From Pseudomonadota bacterium (GTDB taxonomy: Bacteria > Pseudomonadota > Gammaproteobacteria > Burkholderiales > Ferrovaceae): a stretch of 64,000 nucleotides of DNA. Shown here piece by piece: positions 8,798-18,852 of this stretch. Position 1 is the first letter of the stretch, and each line of letters starts with the position of its first letter. The position numbers were made by a program, and so were the translations under genes. Location: assembly GCA_021798835.1 (NCBI GenBank), contig JAJZBQ010000006.1:1-64000 (forward strand). The letters are read 5' to 3'. Below the pieces are notes generated by a model, which did no database searches, was not told where the DNA came from, and saw only the letters and a list, made by a program, of their open reading frames with translations.

Positions 8798-8937
8798 TGT
8801 CATCCTTTCGGTCAGTTATTTGATGGCGCGGCCTGTTGCGCTCATCTCCTGCCGTCAGTTTCTGGCAATGCTTGATGCTGTTTTTCTTGCTGTCCCTAGT
8901 GTCTGCTCACTGTCCCCACTGTCTGCCTAGTGTCGTC

Positions 8938-9717
8938 CTATTGTCGGCTTTTGTGCCATCGCTCAAGAGTTTTCCCGCATGCTCCAACGTCGTATTTTTT
9001 TGTCATGTTTTTTGTGGTCATCCATTCCACAGCATTACCCGGCAATTTTTTCGTCAGCTCCCCGTGTTCCCCTGCATCAGCCCATTGCCGCATACATTTC
9101 ATGACTTCCTTGGCGTCTGCTCGCTTGCCTGTTTCGCATTCAATTTCCCATGCGGCTTTAACGGCCAGGCGGCAACTTGCCACAGTCGGGACATTGCCCG
9201 GTATTTCCCCGGTGTCCTTGGCAGGCACTGTGCCGGACTGTTGGGGCTCAGTGTCGCTCTTAGGCCCAGTGTCAAACCTCCATACAATCCCCGGCTCGTT
9301 TTCATCAAGCCAATAAGGCTTAAAGCCCTTCGATTCTGCCCACGCCAGCCATTCGGCAGGTGGTTTGCGTTCGGCCATGTCCTGCCCTGCGCAGTACCCG
9401 GAAAGCTTCACGCAATCGGCCATAATCTGCTCTGATAGCGGATTGCCTAGACCAGCAGCAGCCAATGATAACGATGTCGTGCCATCCATAAAGCCGTGCG
9501 GTATGGGTATGCCCTGGAACCATTCTTTAGCCAGAGATGGGTCATATCCGGCCAGAATTGCCACGGCCTCGCGTCTGCTCCATGAGTCACGTTTCAGCAG
9601 CGCGTCCAAAATGCGCGGGTCGACTGGCAAAGCTGCTATCAACGGGTTTCGCCTCAACAGGTCGATAACGTCGATATGCTGTCCAGGGTTGGTCGGGTCT
9701 TCGATGTAGTGTGGCAT
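8938..9717 (-). CDS. Hypothetical protein of element 1
   Basis: 259 residues, with AGGA seven bases before the ATG at 9717. The N-terminal 100 residues are helical with no motif I know (SWSRREAVAILAGYDPS). Residues about 185-258 (TVASCRLAVKAAWEIECE, then KTLERWHKSR) resemble a small DNA-binding or helical tail seen in element-borne proteins. It ends 20 bp upstream in map terms from the integrase stop and lies in the same direction. It could be a regulator; no function can be assigned. Confidence 0.55.
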   Translation of the reverse strand: MPHYIEDPTNPGQHIDVIDLLRRNPLIAALPVDPRILDALLKRDSWSRREAVAILAGYDPSLAKEWFQGIPIPHGFMDGTTSLSLAAAGLGNPLSEQIMADCVKLSGYCAGQDMAERKPPAEWLAWAESKGFKPYWLDENEPGIVWRFDTGPKSDTEPQQSGTVPAKDTGEIPGNVPTVASCRLAVKAAWEIECETGKRADAKEVMKCMRQWADAGEHGELTKKLPGNAVEWMTTKNMTKKYDVGACGKTLERWHKSRQ

Positions 9718-9737
9718 TAAATGTCCTTCCTTGTCTC

Positions 9738-10796
9738 TTAGCCAAGGCCCAGGCGGGCGGCCAAGGCATCCCCAAGCTCAACCACGCGGCCCGGTGCAAG
9801 GTGGCTATAGCGGCTCACCATCGCCATCGTCCGGTGTCCCAGGATTTTCGAGATTTCCAGCGGGCTAACTCCATTCATGGCGAGATATGATGCGGCGGTG
9901 TGCCTCAGGTCATGCCAGCGGAAATTAACGATACCGGCGGCCTTTATGGCGGCCTCCCAAGGTGCGCGAAGGTCTAGTCTGTCTGCCTTCTTGGCGCGCT
10001 CGCTCGGCGGGAATATGCGGTTATCGCGCAGCTTTCTGACCTTGGCCCGTGCTTGCAGCAGCGCGAGGGCTTCACCCACGAGCGGCAGGGTGCGGGCTTC
10101 GTTGTTCTTGGTTTCGCCATGTCGCAGCGTGATGGCGCGGGCGTTGAAGTCAACCTGTTCCCACGTCAGGCCCATGATTTCCGATTGCCTGCCCCCGGTA
10201 GTCAAGCTCAGCACCACGGCGGGGTATAGGTCCGGGCTGCTCGATTCCTTGCAGGCTTTCAGCAAAGCGGTGCGCTCGTCATCGGACAGGAAACGAACGC
10301 GGCCCGGCGCTTCTTTGGGCTTGGTGACGCGCTCCACGGGGTTGCGCTCCAGCCATTGCAACTCTTTCACCCCATGAGCCAGGCAAGCGGACAGCGAAGC
10401 CAGATAGCGCACCACAGTAGCCCCGGCTAACGTCTTGTCCTTGTCCTTGGCGGCCAGCTTGTCCCGTATGCCAGCAATGCGGGCGGGGGTGATGGCGTCT
10501 AACTGGCAATCTTCCAGGGCTGCAACCCAGAAGGCTAGATGCTGCTTCCGGTCTTGCCAGCTTTTCAGGTGGGGCGCAGCCTTGGCGCTGTATGCTGTAA
10601 CCAGCTCGCTGAAGATGTGGCGCTTTGATTCCCCGAAGTGCCGATTGTTTTTCATGTCCGCTTCGGTATTGGTCGCCCATTCGCGGGCATCCGTCAGGCG
10701 TTCAAAGGTTGCGGTTTCGGGTGGGTAGCCTTTGAGGCGGACCATCACCCGGTATGAGGTGCCCTTGCTGGTGACGCGCTTCTGAATGGTTGCCAT
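9738..10796 (-). CDS. Tyrosine recombinase / site-specific integrase
   Basis: 352 residues. The start is placed at the ATG at 10796, which follows AGGGG by six bases; a longer frame upstream has no SD. N-terminal arm-binding region (ATIQKRVTSKGTSYRV), SAM-like core-binding domain at about 60-150, and catalytic domain at about 165-345 with the first Arg in TGGRQSEI, HDLRH, LGHRT and the nucleophile Tyr in SRYSHL. All catalytic residues are present. It sits next to tRNA-Ile2, its presumed target, and upstream of it are arm-like repeats (11188-11232). Confidence 0.93.
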   Translation of the reverse strand: MATIQKRVTSKGTSYRVMVRLKGYPPETATFERLTDAREWATNTEADMKNNRHFGESKRHIFSELVTAYSAKAAPHLKSWQDRKQHLAFWVAALEDCQLDAITPARIAGIRDKLAAKDKDKTLAGATVVRYLASLSACLAHGVKELQWLERNPVERVTKPKEAPGRVRFLSDDERTALLKACKESSSPDLYPAVVLSLTTGGRQSEIMGLTWEQVDFNARAITLRHGETKNNEARTLPLVGEALALLQARAKVRKLRDNRIFPPSERAKKADRLDLRAPWEAAIKAAGIVNFRWHDLRHTAASYLAMNGVSPLEISKILGHRTMAMVSRYSHLAPGRVVELGDALAARLGLG

Positions 10797-11247
10797 GTTT
10801 GCCCCTGTTTCAATGGGTGAACATAGATTAGCGCAAACGGCAATAAAACACAACAGCGGATATATTATCCGGCTATAATAAATCGCATCATTCTGTATTT
10901 ACTATGTATTTGCGCTTTTGTTTTTCAGAAAGGCACACTCATGGAACAGTTACACAAAAAAACAGGCTATTTTTGCCTACTTTTTGCACTGTTTGACAGG
11001 ATGTGCTGTGCACCATTTTGTACCGCGGCGTTGCCGTATTCTTACCGCCGTCAGACAGACTATGCGAAGGCTTCCGGTAAGGCTTTGGCAAAGGCTTCCA
11101 TTCTGGTCCTATAGGGCAGATTTAAGATATAGGCCTTGCGGTACGCAGGCCTCTTGGGGGTATCTAGTTTGGGCTGTATTGCTGGCAGGCAGTGTGCCGC
11201 CAGTGTGCCATGAAACGAAAATGGCTCACGCCAGAACTGGCATAAGC

Positions 11248-11259
<12 letters not shown>
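10797..11259. other. Integrase upstream region
   Basis: About 460 bp with no convincing gene. It is AT-rich near 10850-10920, where the integrase promoter should lie, and carries the right-hand 45 bp repeat and part of the attachment repeat. A plus-strand frame here shows no family resemblance and no ribosome-binding site. Confidence 0.5.
11188..11232. repeat. 45 bp direct repeat, right copy (putative integrase arm sites)
   Basis: Second copy of the repeat at 4975-5019, lying 15 bp inside the right attachment repeat and upstream of the integrase gene. Confidence 0.6.
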
Positions 11260-11336
<77 letters not shown>

Positions 11337-11343
11337 AGTTGCT

Positions 11344-13206
11344 TCAGTTTTCTGAATTGTCGATGAAACTGCGAAGCCGTTCTGACCGAGAGGGGTGACG
11401 CAATTTTCTCAGGGCCTTGGCTTCGATTTGGCGAATCCGCTCACGGGTTACGTCAAATTGTTTACCCACTTCCTCCAGGGTATGGTCGGTACTCATCTCA
11501 ATGCCAAAGCGCATACGCAATACCTTGGCTTCCCGTTGTGTCAGAGAGTCCAAAACATCCTTGGTTGCATCGCGGAGGCTGGCATAGAGTGCTGAATCAG
11601 CCGGGGCTACTGTGGCATTATCTTCGATGAAATCCCCCAGATGTGAATCATCATCATCACCGATGGGAGTTTCCATGGAGATGGGTTCTTTGGATATCTT
11701 CAGGATCTTGCGGATCTTGTCTTCCGGCATTTCCATTTTTCGAGCCAGTTCTGCGGCATCGGGTTCTATGCCGGTTTCCTGAAGAATCTGGCGGGAAATG
11801 CGGTTCATCTTGTTGATGGTTTCGATCATATGCACCGGTATGCGGATCGTGCGCGCCTGGTCGGCAATGGAGCGGGTGATGGCCTGGCGGATCCACCAGG
11901 TGGCATAAGTGGAAAATTTGTATCCACGGCGGTATTCAAATTTATCGACGGCTTTCATCAGGCCAATGTTTCCCTCCTGAATCAAGTCCAGGAATTGCAG
12001 GCCGCGATTGGTATACTTTTTAGCGATGGAAATCACCAAGCGCAGGTTTGCTTCGATCATTTCGCGTTTGGCGCGTCGTGCTCTGGCTTCTCCGGTAGAC
12101 ATCTGACGCGCAATTTCCTTCAGATCGCGGATAGGGATACCCACCTCATTTTGGAGCGACAGAATGCGCTCCTGCTCTTCGATGATGGCATATTTGAAGC
12201 GTTCCAATGCGGCGCTGTGGCTGCGCTTGGTGGTGATTTCATCGGAAATCCAGTTGGGGTTGACTTCATTCCCCGGAAACGACTTGATGAAGTATTGGCG
12301 TGACATCCCGGCGGAGGTGATGCACAGGTTCATGATGTTGCGTTCGTGTACGCGTACCCGATCAACCAGACGACGCAATTTTCCGCAGAGCAACTCTACT
12401 TGCTTGGCGGTAAAGCGAAATCCCATCAACTCGGTGGAAATTTGCTGGTGGAAATTCTCGGGGATACCCGTTAATTTGTCTGGGGACGTTTGCGATAGTT
12501 GGTGAAGTTGACGAATGCGGGAAAAGCGCACCAATGCCTCGGTTTTCAGATGCTCCAGATTTGCGCCACCGACAGCATCTTCGCCGTCGTCTTCCAGGTC
12601 ATCGTCACTGAGTTCCAGATCGGGGGCAACGGACAGATTGTCATCCAGGAGAACCCCTTCGCTGTCCAGCAAACCATCGATCACCTCGTCGATGCGCAAT
12701 TCTCCCTGTTCCACGCGTTCTGCCAGCATCAATATTTCATCGACGGTAGAGGGGCAGGATGAAATGGCCTGGATCATGTGCTTCAGGCCATCCTCAATGC
12801 GTTTGGCAATTTCAATTTCCCCTTCACGGGTCAATAACTCGACCGTACCCATTTCGCGCATATACATGCGCACGGGGTCAGTTGTGCGCCCAAAGTCAGA
12901 GTCGACGGTGGTAAGTGCCGCTTCGGCCTCTTCTGCGACATCTTCATCCGCCATGGGCGGGGGAGCCTCTGACATCAACAATTGTTCGCTGTCGGGGGCT
13001 TCATCGTAAACGGCGATCCCCATGTCATTGATCATGCCGATGATCGATTCGATCTGGTCAGAATCCACCATTTCATCAGGTAGGTGGTCATTGATTTCGG
13101 CGTAGGTGAGGAAACCTCGATCCTTTCCGAGTATGATCAGACTTTTGAGGCGTGCGCGTTGCGCATCCACATCAGATTGGCGAACTTCAGGTTTGTCTGC
13201 TGCCAT
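11344..13206 (-). CDS. rpoD: RNA polymerase primary sigma factor RpoD
   Basis: 620 residues. Region 1.1 at the N-terminus ([15 protein letters not shown]), region 1.2 and start of 2 at [12 protein letters not shown], the non-conserved insert with acidic runs, then region 2 ([47 protein letters not shown]), region 3 ([12 protein letters not shown]) and region 4 ([28 protein letters not shown] helix-turn-helix). Length and order are those of proteobacterial housekeeping sigma-70. SD AGGAG precedes the ATG. It is the last gene of the rpsU-dnaG-rpoD operon and may also have its own promoter in the 59 bp gap after dnaG. Confidence 0.98.
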   Translation of the reverse strand: MAADKPEVRQSDVDAQRARLKSLIILGKDRGFLTYAEINDHLPDEMVDSDQIESIIGMINDMGIAVYDEAPDSEQLLMSEAPPPMADEDVAEEAEAALTTVDSDFGRTTDPVRMYMREMGTVELLTREGEIEIAKRIEDGLKHMIQAISSCPSTVDEILMLAERVEQGELRIDEVIDGLLDSEGVLLDDNLSVAPDLELSDDDLEDDGEDAVGGANLEHLKTEALVRFSRIRQLHQLSQTSPDKLTGIPENFHQQISTELMGFRFTAKQVELLCGKLRRLVDRVRVHERNIMNLCITSAGMSRQYFIKSFPGNEVNPNWISDEITTKRSHSAALERFKYAIIEEQERILSLQNEVGIPIRDLKEIARQMSTGEARARRAKREMIEANLRLVISIAKKYTNRGLQFLDLIQEGNIGLMKAVDKFEYRRGYKFSTYATWWIRQAITRSIADQARTIRIPVHMIETINKMNRISRQILQETGIEPDAAELARKMEMPEDKIRKILKISKEPISMETPIGDDDDSHLGDFIEDNATVAPADSALYASLRDATKDVLDSLTQREAKVLRMRFGIEMSTDHTLEEVGKQFDVTRERIRQIEAKALRKLRHPSRSERLRSFIDNSEN

Positions 13207-13243
13207 GCTTAATACTCCTGACCAGAACTGCGCAAAACAGTCA

Positions 13244-13249
13244 ATTATA
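13244..13249 (-). promoter_or_regulatory. Possible internal -10 (TATAAT) ahead of rpoD
   Basis: A consensus TATAAT on the minus strand lies 38 bp before the rpoD start, in the dnaG-rpoD gap. The -35 is poor, so promoter activity is uncertain. Confidence 0.35.
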
Positions 13250-13265
13250 GCCTAATTTCTTGTAA

Positions 13266-15026
13266 TTATCCACCCCCAAAGGGGCGTGTCAGAACCAGTG
13301 CCTGCAAGCGAGCTTGTTCATCCGGGGTTAAGGGTTGATGGCGGGCCTTTTCCAGCCATTGATCGATTTCGCGTTGACGAATCTGTTGTCCCCAACGAGC
13401 CAACCCATCGCGATAAACCACGGCCAACTCTTCGCTTGGAGTCTCGGAAAGAGGAATAAATTCCTTCGCAAGAATGGAATCGAGGGTGTTTTCTTCGGGT
13501 TTACCACGAAAATGCTCGATCAGTAAAGGCAAAGAGGGGGTGATATCCTGATGGCGCAGATGATCGGCGAAAGGGAAAAGTTGTCGTTCTTCCGGTGTGG
13601 TAGCCAGAGGATCTTCAAGTGGCATGCCGATTTGATGAACCAGGGCGGGATCAGCCATCAAGCAGGCGATCAATTGGCGCGCCAGCGTTGTGGGGGGGAG
13701 GCGGCTTGTCAGCGGTGACGCGATGGGAGTGCGCGTCGGGCTGCGTTCGGGAGTCTTGGTAGAACCAAGGAATTGATCCAGTTGAGGTAGGCTGAGGTCG
13801 AGCCATTCAGCCATACGTTTCTTGAGCGCAAAGGTGAGCCACGGAGAGCGCAGACTGCCGAGTAGAGTTTGTGCGCGTTTGAGAAACTGACCTTGTCCTT
13901 CTGGTAAGTGGCGTTGTAATCCTTCGCTCAAGTGATCCATGACAAAGGAGGAGAGTGGCAGAGCTTGGGAAACTTTTTCTTGCAAGGCAGCGGCCCCTTG
14001 CTGGCGTACAAAACTATCGGGATCTTCGCCTTCAGGGAAAAAAAGAAAAGCGATATCTTTTCCCTCTTCGAACCAGGGTAAGACTCGTTCCATGGCGCGC
14101 AGGGCTGCTTTTCGTCCTGCGTTATCGCCATCAAAGGCAAAAACCAGACGATCGGTGCTGCGCAGCAGGCGTTTGACTTGAAATTCGGTGATGGCCGTTC
14201 CCAATGTGGCCACCACGTGACCGAGCCCGGCCTGTGACAGGCTGATGACATCCATATAGCCTTCCACTACCAGCATTTCATGGTTCTGGCGCAGGGCTTG
14301 ACGGGCCTGTGGCCATCCGTAGAGTTCTTGTCCTTTTTCGAATAGAGGGGTCTCTGGGGAATTGAGGTATTTGGGTTCTCCCTGGTCGAGAATGCGTCCA
14401 CCAAAGCCAATGATTTGACCCCGGCTATTTTGAATTGGAAACATCAGGCGGTCGCGAAAACGGTCATGAACGCCTCCCCCTTCTTGCTGGATAACCATAC
14501 CGATCTCAATCAGCAACGCAGTGGGGAAGTGGGGGAAAGTATGGGTCAACCCATGCCAGCCGGGGGGGGCATAACCCAGTCTGAAGGTGTGGGTGGTTTC
14601 TGCTTTGATACCGCGGCGCGTTATATAACTGAGCGCGCGGGGATGCTGTTGCAAGGCCTGTTGGTAGTGGTGACTGATCTGTTCCAGCGCTTCGAGGTGA
14701 GGACGGGGTGGTGGGGTTGGGGTTGCGGTGCTACTGTGGGGAACCGGCAATCCTGCCAGGTCAGCCAATTGCTGGACAGCATCGACGAAGCCTGCGCCGC
14801 GATGTTGCATGACGAAACTGATGGCATTTCCGCTGGCACCACAACCGAAGCAGTGGAAAAATTGGCGTGCTGGGCTTACCGAGAAAGAAGGGGTTTTCTC
14901 TTGATGAAAAGGGCAGCGAGCGACATAATTCACGCCCGCTTTTTTGAGAGGAACAGACTGCCCGATCAGATCAACGAGGTCGATCCGACCGAGCAGGGTT
15001 TGAATGAATTCGGGAGGGATCAACAA
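13266..15026 (-). CDS. dnaG: DNA primase DnaG
   Basis: 586 residues. CHC2 zinc finger at about 38-65 (CPFHQEKTPSF, FHCFGCGASG), RNA polymerase catalytic core with Toprim motifs (VVEGYMDV, FAFDGDNAGRKAA), and a C-terminal helicase-binding region of usual length. It makes RNA primers for chromosome replication. The start is a TTG: two TTG codons follow AAGGAAGGG and no ATG is available in frame nearby. A rare start suits the low primase level that this operon is known for. Confidence 0.97.
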   Translation of the reverse strand: MLIPPEFIQTLLGRIDLVDLIGQSVPLKKAGVNYVARCPFHQEKTPSFSVSPARQFFHCFGCGASGNAISFVMQHRGAGFVDAVQQLADLAGLPVPHSSTATPTPPPRPHLEALEQISHHYQQALQQHPRALSYITRRGIKAETTHTFRLGYAPPGWHGLTHTFPHFPTALLIEIGMVIQQEGGGVHDRFRDRLMFPIQNSRGQIIGFGGRILDQGEPKYLNSPETPLFEKGQELYGWPQARQALRQNHEMLVVEGYMDVISLSQAGLGHVVATLGTAITEFQVKRLLRSTDRLVFAFDGDNAGRKAALRAMERVLPWFEEGKDIAFLFFPEGEDPDSFVRQQGAAALQEKVSQALPLSSFVMDHLSEGLQRHLPEGQGQFLKRAQTLLGSLRSPWLTFALKKRMAEWLDLSLPQLDQFLGSTKTPERSPTRTPIASPLTSRLPPTTLARQLIACLMADPALVHQIGMPLEDPLATTPEERQLFPFADHLRHQDITPSLPLLIEHFRGKPEENTLDSILAKEFIPLSETPSEELAVVYRDGLARWGQQIRQREIDQWLEKARHQPLTPDEQARLQALVLTRPFGGG

Positions 15027-15084
15027 CCCTTCCTTGCTGCCCGTTTCTTTTGCGGTGAAAAGTCAGGCAGGCAACCAATGGTTA

Positions 15085-15297
15085 TTAGTAGAGTTTTGGC
15101 GGCAACATCTGGCTGCGCAAGCGCTTGTAACGGCGCTTGATAGCAGCGGCGAGTTTGCGCTTGCGTTCGGCGGTGGGTTTTTCATAAAACTCACGGGCGC
15201 GCAACTCGGTCAGAAGACCGGTTTTTTCCACTGCGCGTTTGAAACGGCGCATGGCGACATCGAAGGGCTCATTCTCTTTGACGCGAATATTGGGCAT
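15085..15297 (-). CDS. rpsU: 30S ribosomal protein bS21
   Basis: 70 residues, highly basic, beginning [19 protein letters not shown], which is the bS21 signature. First gene of the rpsU-dnaG-rpoD operon. SD GAGG lies about five bases before the ATG. The product binds the 30S subunit and helps initiation. Confidence 0.97.
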   Translation of the reverse strand: MPNIRVKENEPFDVAMRRFKRAVEKTGLLTELRAREFYEKPTAERKRKLAAAIKRRYKRLRSQMLPPKLY

Positions 15298-15338
15298 TCA
15301 AACCTCAGGTGATCGGATAAGTTGGTTGTAAACCGACG

Positions 15339-15347
15339 ATTATAGCA
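15339..15347 (-). promoter_or_regulatory. Extended -10 promoter for rpsU-dnaG-rpoD
   Basis: On the minus strand TGCTATAAT, a perfect -10 with the extended TG element, lies 42 bp before the rpsU start. The -35 is weak, as is usual for extended -10 promoters. Confidence 0.6.
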
Positions 15348-15373
15348 TGGTAATTTTTGATTCGCGAGGAATT

Positions 15374-15784
15374 TCAGTCTTTATGTGGGTGGATCAGAAG
15401 GCTGGGAGTGCTGGGAGAGATGGGAGGGAGATGATTTTGTCCGAAAATGCTTAACGCGTGGTCAAACTCTACGGGTAACCGAAACTCCCACTGGTCATCA
15501 TCGGGGTAATAACGGGTGGACATGAAGGCGACGGGAGCTTCCAGATTGTCACGGCATTGCGTTTGAAAATCATGCCAGCGTATCAAGGCGTGTCGCTTTT
15601 CCTGAGGATGGAGAAATATGACCTCGTGATGGTCCACAATAGCCAGGATTTGTAGCGGACGCAGAGGGATGAAAAGTGGGAGGGAGAGACGCTGGATCAG
15701 CAACCGCAGGCATCGATAGGTGGATGCGGGCAGGCTGCGAGGAGCATTGCTCAGAACGGGGCCAAACTCGACGGTCAGTTCCAC
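15374..15784 (-). CDS. Hypothetical protein downstream of sppA
   Basis: 136 residues from a GTG start at 15784, 12 bp after the sppA stop and in the same direction. It has no signal peptide or membrane segment. Features: hydrophobic beta-like stretches (LPLFIPLRPLQILAIVDHHEVIFL), then an aromatic, acidic region (RYYPDDDQWEFRLPVEF). I do not recognise the family. Gene order suggests it is co-transcribed with sppA. Confidence 0.55.
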   Translation of the reverse strand: MELTVEFGPVLSNAPRSLPASTYRCLRLLIQRLSLPLFIPLRPLQILAIVDHHEVIFLHPQEKRHALIRWHDFQTQCRDNLEAPVAFMSTRYYPDDDQWEFRLPVEFDHALSIFGQNHLPPISPSTPSLLIHPHKD

Positions 15785-15796
15785 GGATTGGTGGTC

Positions 15797-17659
15797 TCAG
15801 GGAAGCACACGACACAGACAGTGGGTAAGTGGGGTATAGGAGGTTTGCCCGGTGATCAACGGGGTAATCAAGGGTGACAAATCCTGAACCATCGGAGGGA
15901 GCGTCTGCTGAAAAAACGGCATGGAAGTGACAGGAAATTTGAACCACAGGCTCAGTCGCGTTCCAGTGCTCTGATCGAGCAGGTTGAGCCATCGTTGCCA
16001 TGGGCTGGGGTTGGGGTCCACGTAGAGAATGGCTGCCTGACTATCGAGATGAGCACGTTGACGGGCTTGTTCCAGCGCGTCATGGAAATTTCCCAACTTG
16101 TCTATCAGGTGGTCATCCAGAGCTTGACGCCCGGTCCAGACTCGTCCTTGTGCGACAGCATCGACGGCATTGGGGGAAAGATGTCGAGAAGTGGCGGTAC
16201 GCTGTACGAAGTCCTGATACAGATGCCCTACGTTGGATTGCAGTATTTGGGTGAGACGGGGATCCAGGGGGCGCAGCAGATTGTCAGCATCGCTGAGCCA
16301 GGTGGTGGTGACCCCTCCGGTGTGGATTCCGGTTTTGTTCATCAAACCGTCGGCAGTGGGAACCAGTGCAAATACCCCAATGGATCCGGTAACGGTGTCA
16401 GGGTCGGCGATGACTTCATCCGCAGAGAGGGACAACCAGTAGCCGCCGGAGGCCGCCAGATTCCCCATGGAGATGATGACGGGTTTTCCTGAGTTCTGGG
16501 TGAGGGCCAATTCGCGGCGGATTAATTCTGAAGCATGGGCGCTTCCCCCTGGGGAATCAACGCGCAATACCACTGCTTTGACATCCGGGTTATCGCGTGC
16601 ATCGTGAATCAGGGAGGCTGTGGTAACTCCCCCGATGGCACCGGCCGGGGCTTCGCCATCATGAATTTCACCACTGGCTACGATGACGGCGATAATGTCG
16701 TGTCCCTTGGGGTTGGGTAAGCGACTGGCATACTCGTCCAGAGATATCTGGCGAAAATCCTTGCCGTCGCTGTCCGCATGACCATCTTTCTTTAATAGGT
16801 CGGTGAGTTGCTGGGGGGTCATCAAACGATCGGCCCAATGCTGATTCAGGGCCAGTTGCGCCGTATTTCCGTGGACTGCCAGCATGGTCTGTGGGAGAGT
16901 GTCGATCTGCTCATCGATGGTCCCGGCAGGTTGGTGACGGGCCGCCTCGATGTCGTGGGTAAAATCGCTCCAGAGAGAATGGTAGAGCAGTTCATCTGCC
17001 TCCTGTGAGGCGGGGGATGGGCCATTGGCAACATAAGGTTCGCCAAAACTTTTATAGGTGCCGACACGGATGAAGTTGACCGTGATCCCCAGATGATCGA
17101 GTGCATCACGGTAATAGTTGCGATAATGGCCGAATCCCTGAAACAATACCTGGCCCATGGGGTCCAGGTAGATCTGGTTCGCATGGGAAGCCAGATAATA
17201 CTGGCGCTGGTCGTAGTGATCGGCCCAGGCGATGACGGGTTTTCCAGATGCCTTGAAGCGGTCTATTGACCAGGCGACTTCACGCAGGATGGCTAGGCCT
17301 GAAACCTGCATACCATCTGTTTTTAGGAGCAATCGATCGATGGACGGATCCTTGGTCGCGGCTTCCAGCGTGTCGCGAATATCCCGTAATTCGATGTCAC
17401 CTGCATCATTTTGATGTAATAAAGAGGCACTCAGCAGATCTCCTGTTCGTGGGGCTGCCTGTTCCACGACATGTCCGGACAGATCGAGTACCAGCGTGGT
17501 TTTTGGCTTGGGAGCGCTGGGGTGGTTGCTCAGATAACCCGCCCCGACCAGGGCCACGATGGTCATCATGGCCAAACTGAGTAACAGTTGTCCTGCGCCC
17601 ATCAAACCGCGCCAGAGCCAGAGAGTCAAGCGGCCAAAAAAACGCAGGAAAGACAACAT
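15797..17659 (-). CDS. sppA: Signal peptide peptidase SppA, 67 kDa type
   Basis: 620 residues, the length of the duplicated E. coli-type SppA. One N-terminal membrane anchor (about 8-45), then two S49 peptidase domains. The catalytic Lys is in GTYKSFGEPY in the first domain and the nucleophile Ser in NLAASGGYW in the second, preceded by RVDSPGGS. It degrades leftover signal peptides at the inner membrane. The ATG at 17659 lies two bases after the stop of the PsiE-like gene, whose last codons supply an AGGA ribosome-binding site. Confidence 0.93.
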   Translation of the reverse strand: MLSFLRFFGRLTLWLWRGLMGAGQLLLSLAMMTIVALVGAGYLSNHPSAPKPKTTLVLDLSGHVVEQAAPRTGDLLSASLLHQNDAGDIELRDIRDTLEAATKDPSIDRLLLKTDGMQVSGLAILREVAWSIDRFKASGKPVIAWADHYDQRQYYLASHANQIYLDPMGQVLFQGFGHYRNYYRDALDHLGITVNFIRVGTYKSFGEPYVANGPSPASQEADELLYHSLWSDFTHDIEAARHQPAGTIDEQIDTLPQTMLAVHGNTAQLALNQHWADRLMTPQQLTDLLKKDGHADSDGKDFRQISLDEYASRLPNPKGHDIIAVIVASGEIHDGEAPAGAIGGVTTASLIHDARDNPDVKAVVLRVDSPGGSAHASELIRRELALTQNSGKPVIISMGNLAASGGYWLSLSADEVIADPDTVTGSIGVFALVPTADGLMNKTGIHTGGVTTTWLSDADNLLRPLDPRLTQILQSNVGHLYQDFVQRTATSRHLSPNAVDAVAQGRVWTGRQALDDHLIDKLGNFHDALEQARQRAHLDSQAAILYVDPNPSPWQRWLNLLDQSTGTRLSLWFKFPVTSMPFFQQTLPPMVQDLSPLITPLITGQTSYTPLTHCLCRVLP

Positions 17660-17661
17660 GG

Positions 17662-18129
17662 CTATTCCTGAGGCGGAGGGAATGACAGCGAAGCGACCCG
17701 GGTGCCCACCAGTACGGCGATCAACACGCTCAGGGAGAGTAGGTCACGCCAATCCAGCGTATGGCTGTACAGGCCGATGAATACGTCGCGCAGTACGAAT
17801 ACGATGGCGACTTCGGAAATGACCCGCAAACGCAGGCGATGGAATTCCAGATAATCGGTGAAACTGCGAAATAATTCGATCAGTACGAAGACCGACAAAA
17901 TGGACTCGACCAAAGTTTGTATGGCGATTTCATGACGCAGATTGCGCAGCGCTTCATACAGATCGCTCAATACGCTGATCATGGCCACGATCAGGGTGAC
18001 CAGCATCACCAGGATCAGAAAAACCACCATCAAATCGATGGCGCTGCCGTAGAGTCGCAGGATGCGCCCCTTGAATCCCGCAATATTGCGGAAACGGGGA
18101 GAACGTGGGGGCATGACAGATGAACTCAT
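17662..18129 (-). CDS. PsiE-like inner-membrane protein
   Basis: 155 residues with four predicted membrane segments (about 30-55, 75-95, 100-118 and 128-148). It matches the pattern of the phosphate-starvation-inducible PsiE family (PF06146), including a conserved charged loop between helices (FRSFTDYLEFHRLRLRVI). The role of the family is not established. It forms a tight operon with sppA. Confidence 0.65.
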   Translation of the reverse strand: MSSSVMPPRSPRFRNIAGFKGRILRLYGSAIDLMVVFLILVMLVTLIVAMISVLSDLYEALRNLRHEIAIQTLVESILSVFVLIELFRSFTDYLEFHRLRLRVISEVAIVFVLRDVFIGLYSHTLDWRDLLSLSVLIAVLVGTRVASLSFPPPQE

Positions 18130-18300
18130 GGTCCGATTATCCCAGATTTATGGGGGGAATGGGAAAAATTGGACTTTCTGTGGGGGACATGGTGAAATCT
18201 TCGGGGGGATTATCGGCTAAATCCACCTTTTGACTTCATTGTTGCCATGCTAGGATCAACGACATTAACCATTGCATCGTGAAGAGGATGGGGACATTTC

Positions 18301-18819
18301 ATGAAAAACAAAATCGTTCCAACGCAGCGTGAAAAAATCATGCGTGAGAATGACTTTATTGTATCCATGACGGATACCAAGGGTCGTATTACTTATGGGA
18401 ATCGGATATTCATCGAATTCTCGGGGTATTCCTGGCAGGAGTTGACGGGAGCCCAGCACAATATCATTCGACATCCGGATATGCCACGTTGTGTTTTTAA
18501 ATATTTGTGGGATGTGATTGTGACGGGTAAAGAGTGTCATGCCTATGTCAAAAATCTTGCTAAAGATGGGAGTTTTTATTGGGTACTCGCCAATGTCACC
18601 CCATTATTCAATCCAGCGGGAGGGATAGAGGGATATTTTTCTGTGCGTCGCAAACCGCAAACCGAGGGGGTTCGTATCATGGAGGGGTTATATCGGTCTT
18701 TATTGGAAATAGAAAATCGGGCGGGACCTCGGGAGGCCATTCCCCAGGCTACACAGGCATTGCTGAAAATTTTGGCGGACAAGGGGATGAGTTATGACGA
18801 ATTCATTTTGTCGATTTGA
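18301..18819 (+). CDS. Aer-like PAS sensor protein
   Basis: 172 residues, soluble. Residues about 15-115 are a PAS domain of the Aer (energy taxis) type: ENDFIVSMTDTKGRITYGN, the HNIIRHPDMP motif and a second half with KDGSFYWVLANVTP. In Aer the equivalent domain binds FAD. It ends without HAMP or signalling domains, but a chemoreceptor gene follows after 33 bp, so the pair looks like a split redox/energy taxis receptor. A TTGACT / TAGGAT pair at 18230 and 18251 is a possible promoter with a short 15 bp spacer. Confidence 0.8.
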   Translation: MKNKIVPTQREKIMRENDFIVSMTDTKGRITYGNRIFIEFSGYSWQELTGAQHNIIRHPDMPRCVFKYLWDVIVTGKECHAYVKNLAKDGSFYWVLANVTPLFNPAGGIEGYFSVRRKPQTEGVRIMEGLYRSLLEIENRAGPREAIPQATQALLKILADKGMSYDEFILSI

Positions 18820-18852
18820 GATCGTGGAGGGCTTTTTTACAGGGGAGCAGCC

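Noticed and set aside
8836..9435. 199-codon plus-strand frame
   Set aside because: It is antisense to the 8938-9717 gene and has the composition of a shadow frame.
15570..16001. 143-codon minus-strand frame overlapping sppA
   Set aside because: It lies in another frame across the sppA end and the start of the next gene; both of those are better supported.
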